A stretch of DNA of 7,027 bases, taken from Thermoplasmata archaeon. Its GTDB lineage: Archaea > Thermoplasmatota > Thermoplasmata > Thermoplasmatales > Thermoplasmataceae. The position numbers and the translations under genes are program-made. The stretch covers positions 1-7,027 of the forward strand of contig JAJZOT010000083.1 in the NCBI GenBank assembly GCA_021847855.1. The letters are read 5' to 3'. A model generated the notes under the pieces. That model saw only the letters and a list, made by a program, of their open reading frames with translations, did not search any database and was not told the DNA's origin. Positions within the stretch are counted from its first letter, which is position 1. The number at the start of each line of letters is the position of its first letter. This document shows positions 4,649 to 7,027 of the stretch, piece after piece.

Positions 4649-5145
4649 GCATAACAGTATGCGACACGGAAAATTGTCCGATCCCTCGCTTAGAGAAAGT
4701 TACTGGCCACTTGTGTATAGACCTTGAAGACCTGAGAGTTCCTGCTGAACAGAAGAGAAGCGACATGATAATTTTCTATACCAATGAAACGCTTATCATG
4801 GAATGCAAAGGGTCCTACCTTAAAATGGCGCTTGAACAACTTAAAAATACCCTCACGTATGTGATGGATAATTGGAATATTATTGAAGAATTAGTAAGAA
4901 ATCAGGGATTTAACCGTATTACAAAGCCTTCAAGGCTTGCGATATATCTTAAATACGGGCTCGGGAAGGAAAGACAATACAGAAGAGATGGCGAAAAAAG
5001 GCTTCGTGAGACTAGTTCCAAAAATATGGGAACCCCAAAGAGAATTGACGGTATGAACATTTTAATATTCGGAAGAAATGAAATACAGGAATTGAATGAA
5101 AAAGTTGGTAGCATGGGCTATCGTGGTTTTCCGGGAGTGATATAA
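4621..5145 (+). CDS. PD-(D/E)XK nuclease-like protein
   Basis: This 174-aa protein has a compact restriction-nuclease-like signature: D48 in KRSDMIIFY, a short turn, then E61-C-K63 in TLIMECKG, followed by the helix ALEQLKNTL with Q73. This D-x12-E-x-K pattern with strands on both sides matches the metal-binding core of PD-(D/E)XK enzymes such as Holliday-junction resolvases, restriction enzymes and defence nucleases. The rest (GFNRITKPSRLAIYLKYGLG, then basic stretches) could contact nucleic acid. The exact family is not recognised. ATG 4621 is the longest start. GGAGGTGAGGAG (4627-4638) lies inside this reading frame, just ahead of TTG 4645, so the true start may be TTG 4645, giving 166 aa; all the motifs remain either way. 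The stop overlaps the next gene's ATG by one base (TAATG), which argues for a two-protein unit. Composition is AT-rich. Confidence 0.7.
   Translation: MSGGEEFSLSITVCDTENCPIPRLEKVTGHLCIDLEDLRVPAEQKRSDMIIFYTNETLIMECKGSYLKMALEQLKNTLTYVMDNWNIIEELVRNQGFNRITKPSRLAIYLKYGLGKERQYRRDGEKRLRETSSKNMGTPKRIDGMNILIFGRNEIQELNEKVGSMGYRGFPGVI
4627..4647 (+). promoter_or_regulatory. Strong ribosome binding site inside the annotated nuclease start
   Basis: GGAGGTGA (4627-4634) is a full match to the usual anti-Shine-Dalgarno complement, and GAGGAG (4633-4638) follows six bases before TTG 4645. A perfect 8-base match just downstream of ATG 4621 makes sense only if translation starts later, at TTG 4645, or if it is a coincidence of the Ser-Gly-Gly-Glu codons. 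Confidence 0.45.
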
Positions 5146-6083
5146 TGCCGATAATTGTCTCGTTCAGAAAATTTCCACCCTTGGAAGTGCTTAATTCAAG
5201 TATGGTGAGTGACATTATAAATGTCATGGGCGATAGTGCCGGGTTCAAGGTGAGAAGCTGGGAAATATGGGAAGACTCTACGACTGAAATGCTGGGTGGC
5301 AGGAAGATTCACGTTTATCCGACTTCAGATGGTGAAGAATTTGATGATTTTACCAGTGTAATTGACAAGCTGAGGTCTGGGAATATAATTGTTGCCAAAG
5401 GAAGTATGACAAATCCAATTGAAGCCGAAGCACATGTAGATTTCTATGGTACAAGCTCTGAAGTTGCGGTGTACTCTGATGTAATGATAGACACAGAACC
5501 TATCGCGCTTGTTGACATTTTGAACATGTATCCGGATAAAAAGGGAGAAATAGTAAACAATATTTTTAACGGATTCTCTGAACTCAAGGTCAATATAGGG
5601 GGAAGAGAGAAGAAACTGATATCTGAAATTGTGCTTTCATATGGTATTCCAGATGATAACATGCAAGGCATAGACAGTTACCATGCCAGAAACGGAGAAT
5701 ATAACATCCTCAAGAAACTCATAGTGTCAACCCGGGAGAGTTATGAAAATATAATTCCAGAAAATAAGATTAGAGAGTATAATAGAAGAACATACCTCTT
5801 TGATGTGAAGAAATTATCAGAAAAAATATTCAAAATTGATACCGTAGAGAAGATATGGCAAAGGCACATCGGAAAAACCATTGGCGTAAGCCGTACACAT
5901 AGCTTTAGCTACGTTTCGAGAAAACCTGGTGCTTTCGACATGTTTATCGAGGACCTCAGAGAACAGGTAGTATATCCCTCGATAGAAGGTCTCAACGACA
6001 GCGATGAGGTAATCAAGAGGATAAGGGATGAAATCAACAAAAAGGCCAAAGGACCTATTGATAGTTTCACCTCCATGAAATAG
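5145..6083 (+). CDS. 312-aa protein of unknown function, partner of the nuclease-like gene
   Basis: I do not recognise this family. The protein is soluble, with no signal peptide, membrane helix, P-loop or metal motif. Residues 1-120 look alpha/beta (MPIIVSFRKFPP, KIHVYPTSDGEEFDDFTSV, NIIVAKGSM, EAEAHVDFYG). The middle (130-200) alternates helix and strand. The C-terminal third is helical and basic (YNRRTYLFDVKKLSEKIFKI, WQRHIGKTIGVSRTHSFSY), ending in charged helices. ATG 5145 overlaps the nuclease stop by one base (TAATG) and has GGAGTGA at 5134-5140 as ribosome binding site, so the two proteins are made together. A target-recognition or regulatory subunit for the nuclease is a reasonable guess, not a demonstration. 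GC content is low, for example about 32% at 5521-5580 against about 57% at 301-360, which suggests separate acquisition. Confidence 0.75.
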   Translation: MPIIVSFRKFPPLEVLNSSMVSDIINVMGDSAGFKVRSWEIWEDSTTEMLGGRKIHVYPTSDGEEFDDFTSVIDKLRSGNIIVAKGSMTNPIEAEAHVDFYGTSSEVAVYSDVMIDTEPIALVDILNMYPDKKGEIVNNIFNGFSELKVNIGGREKKLISEIVLSYGIPDDNMQGIDSYHARNGEYNILKKLIVSTRESYENIIPENKIREYNRRTYLFDVKKLSEKIFKIDTVEKIWQRHIGKTIGVSRTHSFSYVSRKPGAFDMFIEDLREQVVYPSIEGLNDSDEVIKRIRDEINKKAKGPIDSFTSMK

Positions 6084-6118
6084 GCTCCAAGAATAGTATG
6101 AGGGAAAGAAGCACTGGT

Positions 6119-6132
6119 TTCTGAGTTCAGAA
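6119..6132. repeat. Short perfect inverted repeat TTCTGA-GT-TCAGAA
   Basis: Two 6-bp arms surround a 2-bp centre, 36 bp after the stop of the 312-aa gene. It could be a small operator, but a palindrome of this size is expected by chance about once in a window of this length. Confidence 0.25.
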
Positions 6133-6174
6133 GATAATAGAAGAGTTAGGTCTCATATCCGATCTTCAAAACCA

Positions 6175-6270
6175 TCTGTCAACAAAACCTACCCTTCTGA
6201 TTGCGGTAAAAAGTATATAAAACCCCGGTCAGGAATTTCTGTCAACTTTAAGAGTTCTTATAATTGACAG
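6175..6270. repeat. TCTGTCAAC direct repeat plus imperfect palindrome around a promoter
   Basis: The 9-mer TCTGTCAAC occurs at 6175-6183 and again at 6238-6246, exactly 63 bp apart, about six helical turns. An inverted copy, TTGACAG, sits at 6264-6270 and pairs with CTGTCAA at 6239-6245. Together they form a 32-bp imperfect palindrome (6239-6270) in which 13 of 15 arm positions match around a GT centre. The strong TATA box at 6214-6222 lies between the direct repeats. The arrangement suits an operator, a recombinase binding site or an RNA hairpin. The palindrome also covers the 3' end of the recombinase remnant (stop at 6250-6248). Confidence 0.45.
6207..6222 (+). promoter_or_regulatory. Strong BRE/TATA promoter pointing into the recombinase remnant
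   Basis: GTAAAAAG followed by TATATAAAA (6214-6222) is among the best archaeal promoter matches in the window. It predicts a plus-strand start near 6243, inside the palindrome at 6239-6270. No convincing plus-strand gene follows; the open frame 6264-6713 is the complement of the recombinase remnant. It may drive an antisense or small RNA, or be left over from a gene that was replaced. Confidence 0.45.
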
Positions 6271-6805
6271 TTTTAAGACTCCTTTTCAAGATATTATATA
6301 CTGTTCCTCTGCCAAGGTTCGTTCTCTGGGATATCTCCCTCATAGAGTATCCCTGGTTACTCAGGTCAATTACCCTGGCAGACTGCCCTTTTGTTTTCTC
6401 GTTCTGCCTCTTCCCCAATTTCACACCATCTCTTTTTGCCCTAGTTAGCCCGTCACTGACTCTCTCTGAAATCAGTTCTCTTTCAAACTCGGCTGCAGCT
6501 CTAAGGATGGCCAGCATGAAATCGTTCATTGGGTCCTTTTTCTCAGAGATCTTGAGACCCTGGTCCACAGCCTCAAAGAATTTTCCCTTTGACCTTATTA
6601 CGTTGAGATTCTCCAGGAAATTCTGCAGTGACCTGCCAAAACGAACAAGCCTTAAGACCAGGATTCCGTCAATATTGTCCAAGTCTAACATTATTGATTT
6701 AAGACCCGGATGATCCTTCTTTGCTCTAGAAGCATAATCAACGTATTCCTGGTAATCCCATCCCTTAATCTTACAGTATTCTCTCAGCCTCAGGGGCGTG
6801 ATCAA
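6248..6805 (-). pseudogene. Serine recombinase (resolvase family), N-terminally truncated remnant
   Basis: The 185 residues align in outline with small serine resolvases: REYCKIKGWD, YASRAKKDHPGLK, the VRFGRSL motif, DQGLKISEKKDPMNDFMLAI, AEFERELISERVSDGLTRAK, the GVKLGKR linker, then a helix-turn-helix (SARVIDLSNQGYSMREISQR). About 20 N-terminal residues are missing, including the YxRvS segment with the nucleophilic serine and its arginine. The usual aspartate of LDRxGR is V54 (LVRFGR), although R55 and R58 remain. The only start in frame is TTG 6805, with a TAA a short way upstream in the same frame and no ribosome binding site. The enzyme should be catalytically dead. An intact copy may once have moved this region. 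It adjoins an out-of-frame fragment of another gene, which marks a deletion or recombination joint near 6795-6805. Confidence 0.8.
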
Positions 6806-7022
6806 TGTGTGGCCTGAAAAAAGTGAGGGATCCGTTGATTATTGATTCGACATGGCATCTCTCGATATCAAGTAGATGCCTGAATTGCTTTCCAAACGTT
6901 CCTGCTATCTCAAATGGTTTAAGTGTCAGTTGTTCAGGATCAAGCTAACACAGTAAGTCCCTGGTAAGTTTCCTGTGAAGTTTGAAGGTGTCAAGAATCT
7001 CATTAACCCCTGAATTTCTCAT
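6771..7022 (-). pseudogene. DinB-like protein fragment with in-frame TAG, fused out of frame to the recombinase remnant
   Basis: Read leftward from ATG 7022, the frame gives MRNSGVNEILDTFKLHRKLT and a few more residues. It meets TAG at 6947-6945, then continues in the same frame with LDPEQLTLKPFEIAG and GKQFRHLLDIERCHVESIIN before TAA 6773-6771. The outline, an N-terminal helix with His, an LDPEQL-type turn, then a QFRHLLDIE helix, resembles the start of DinB-like four-helix metal proteins. This is a recognition by eye only. The part that should follow is missing: from about 6800 the DNA is recombinase sequence in another frame. It may extend beyond the right edge, since no stop precedes the ATG in the bases shown. 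It is best read as the broken N-terminal half of a chromosomal gene. Confidence 0.4.
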
Positions 7023-7027
7023 ATTCA

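Noticed and set aside
5241..5248. GGGTTCAA, a match to part of the tRNA T arm, as a second attachment site
   Set aside because: Only 8 bases match, inside a coding gene, with no further similarity to the tRNA end.
6264..6713. 149-codon plus-strand frame from TTG 6264
   Set aside because: It is antisense to the recombinase remnant, has no ribosome binding site and shows no coherent protein pattern.
6945..6947. In-frame TAG read as pyrrolysine
   Set aside because: The neighbouring fragment is truncated and frame-shifted, so decay is simpler. No pyl gene is in the window.
1..7027. CRISPR array or complete insertion sequence
   Set aside because: No regularly spaced repeats are visible, and there are no transposase genes with flanking inverted repeats. 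The only recombinase is a truncated serine type.

Overview
The window looks archaeal, most likely from an acid-dwelling euryarchaeon of the Thermoplasmata type. This rests on style rather than on a marker gene. TATA boxes lie about 25 nt upstream of several start codons, giving leaderless or near-leaderless first genes. Internal operon genes instead carry GGAGG ribosome binding sites and overlap their neighbours by 4 nt. Small ribbon-helix-helix (RHH) and zinc-finger-like proteins, a winged-helix regulator and a secreted PKD protein fit the same picture. No rRNA, replication or core metabolic gene is present, so the lineage call is tentative.

Layout from the left. Positions 1-25 are the 3' end of a tRNA gene (T arm, 3' acceptor strand, discriminator A), followed by T-tracts. 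Facing it is an unknown gene on the minus strand (75-534) that reads well only with a one-base frameshift. A four-helix membrane protein follows on the plus strand (729-1187). Next is a minus-strand micro-operon of tiny overlapping ORFs (1644 down to 1156): a 12-codon leader, a zinc-finger-like protein of 50 aa, a 43-aa protein and a 57-aa membrane protein. It shares a symmetric TTAATTAA promoter with a divergent 57-aa basic protein (1694-1867). A second minus-strand operon (2768 down to 1886) encodes an RHH protein, a membrane-anchored RHH protein and an unknown 123-aa protein, all joined by ATGA overlaps.

The plus-strand run from 2871 to 6083 encodes a winged-helix regulator, a four-repeat PKD surface protein coupled to it by GTGA, a possible 37-aa ORF, a PD-(D/E)XK nuclease-like protein and a 312-aa protein of unknown function coupled to the nuclease by TAATG. 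The last two are visibly AT-richer than the left end and look like an acquired two-gene cassette.

The right end is decayed. A serine recombinase lacks its catalytic N-terminus and one core aspartate. It abuts, out of frame, a DinB-like fragment carrying an in-frame TAG. The 164 bp before the recombinase hold a strong TATA promoter, a 9-bp direct repeat spaced by 63 bp and an imperfect palindrome.

The whole reads as accessory DNA beside a tRNA gene: an integrated plasmid- or virus-like element, or a hotspot of several insertions. No integrase and no second copy of the tRNA end is visible, so the element's borders are unknown. The most promising items are the membrane-tethered RHH operon, the symmetric leaderless promoters with tiny leader ORFs, the nuclease/unknown-protein pair, and the repeat-promoter region at 6175-6270.
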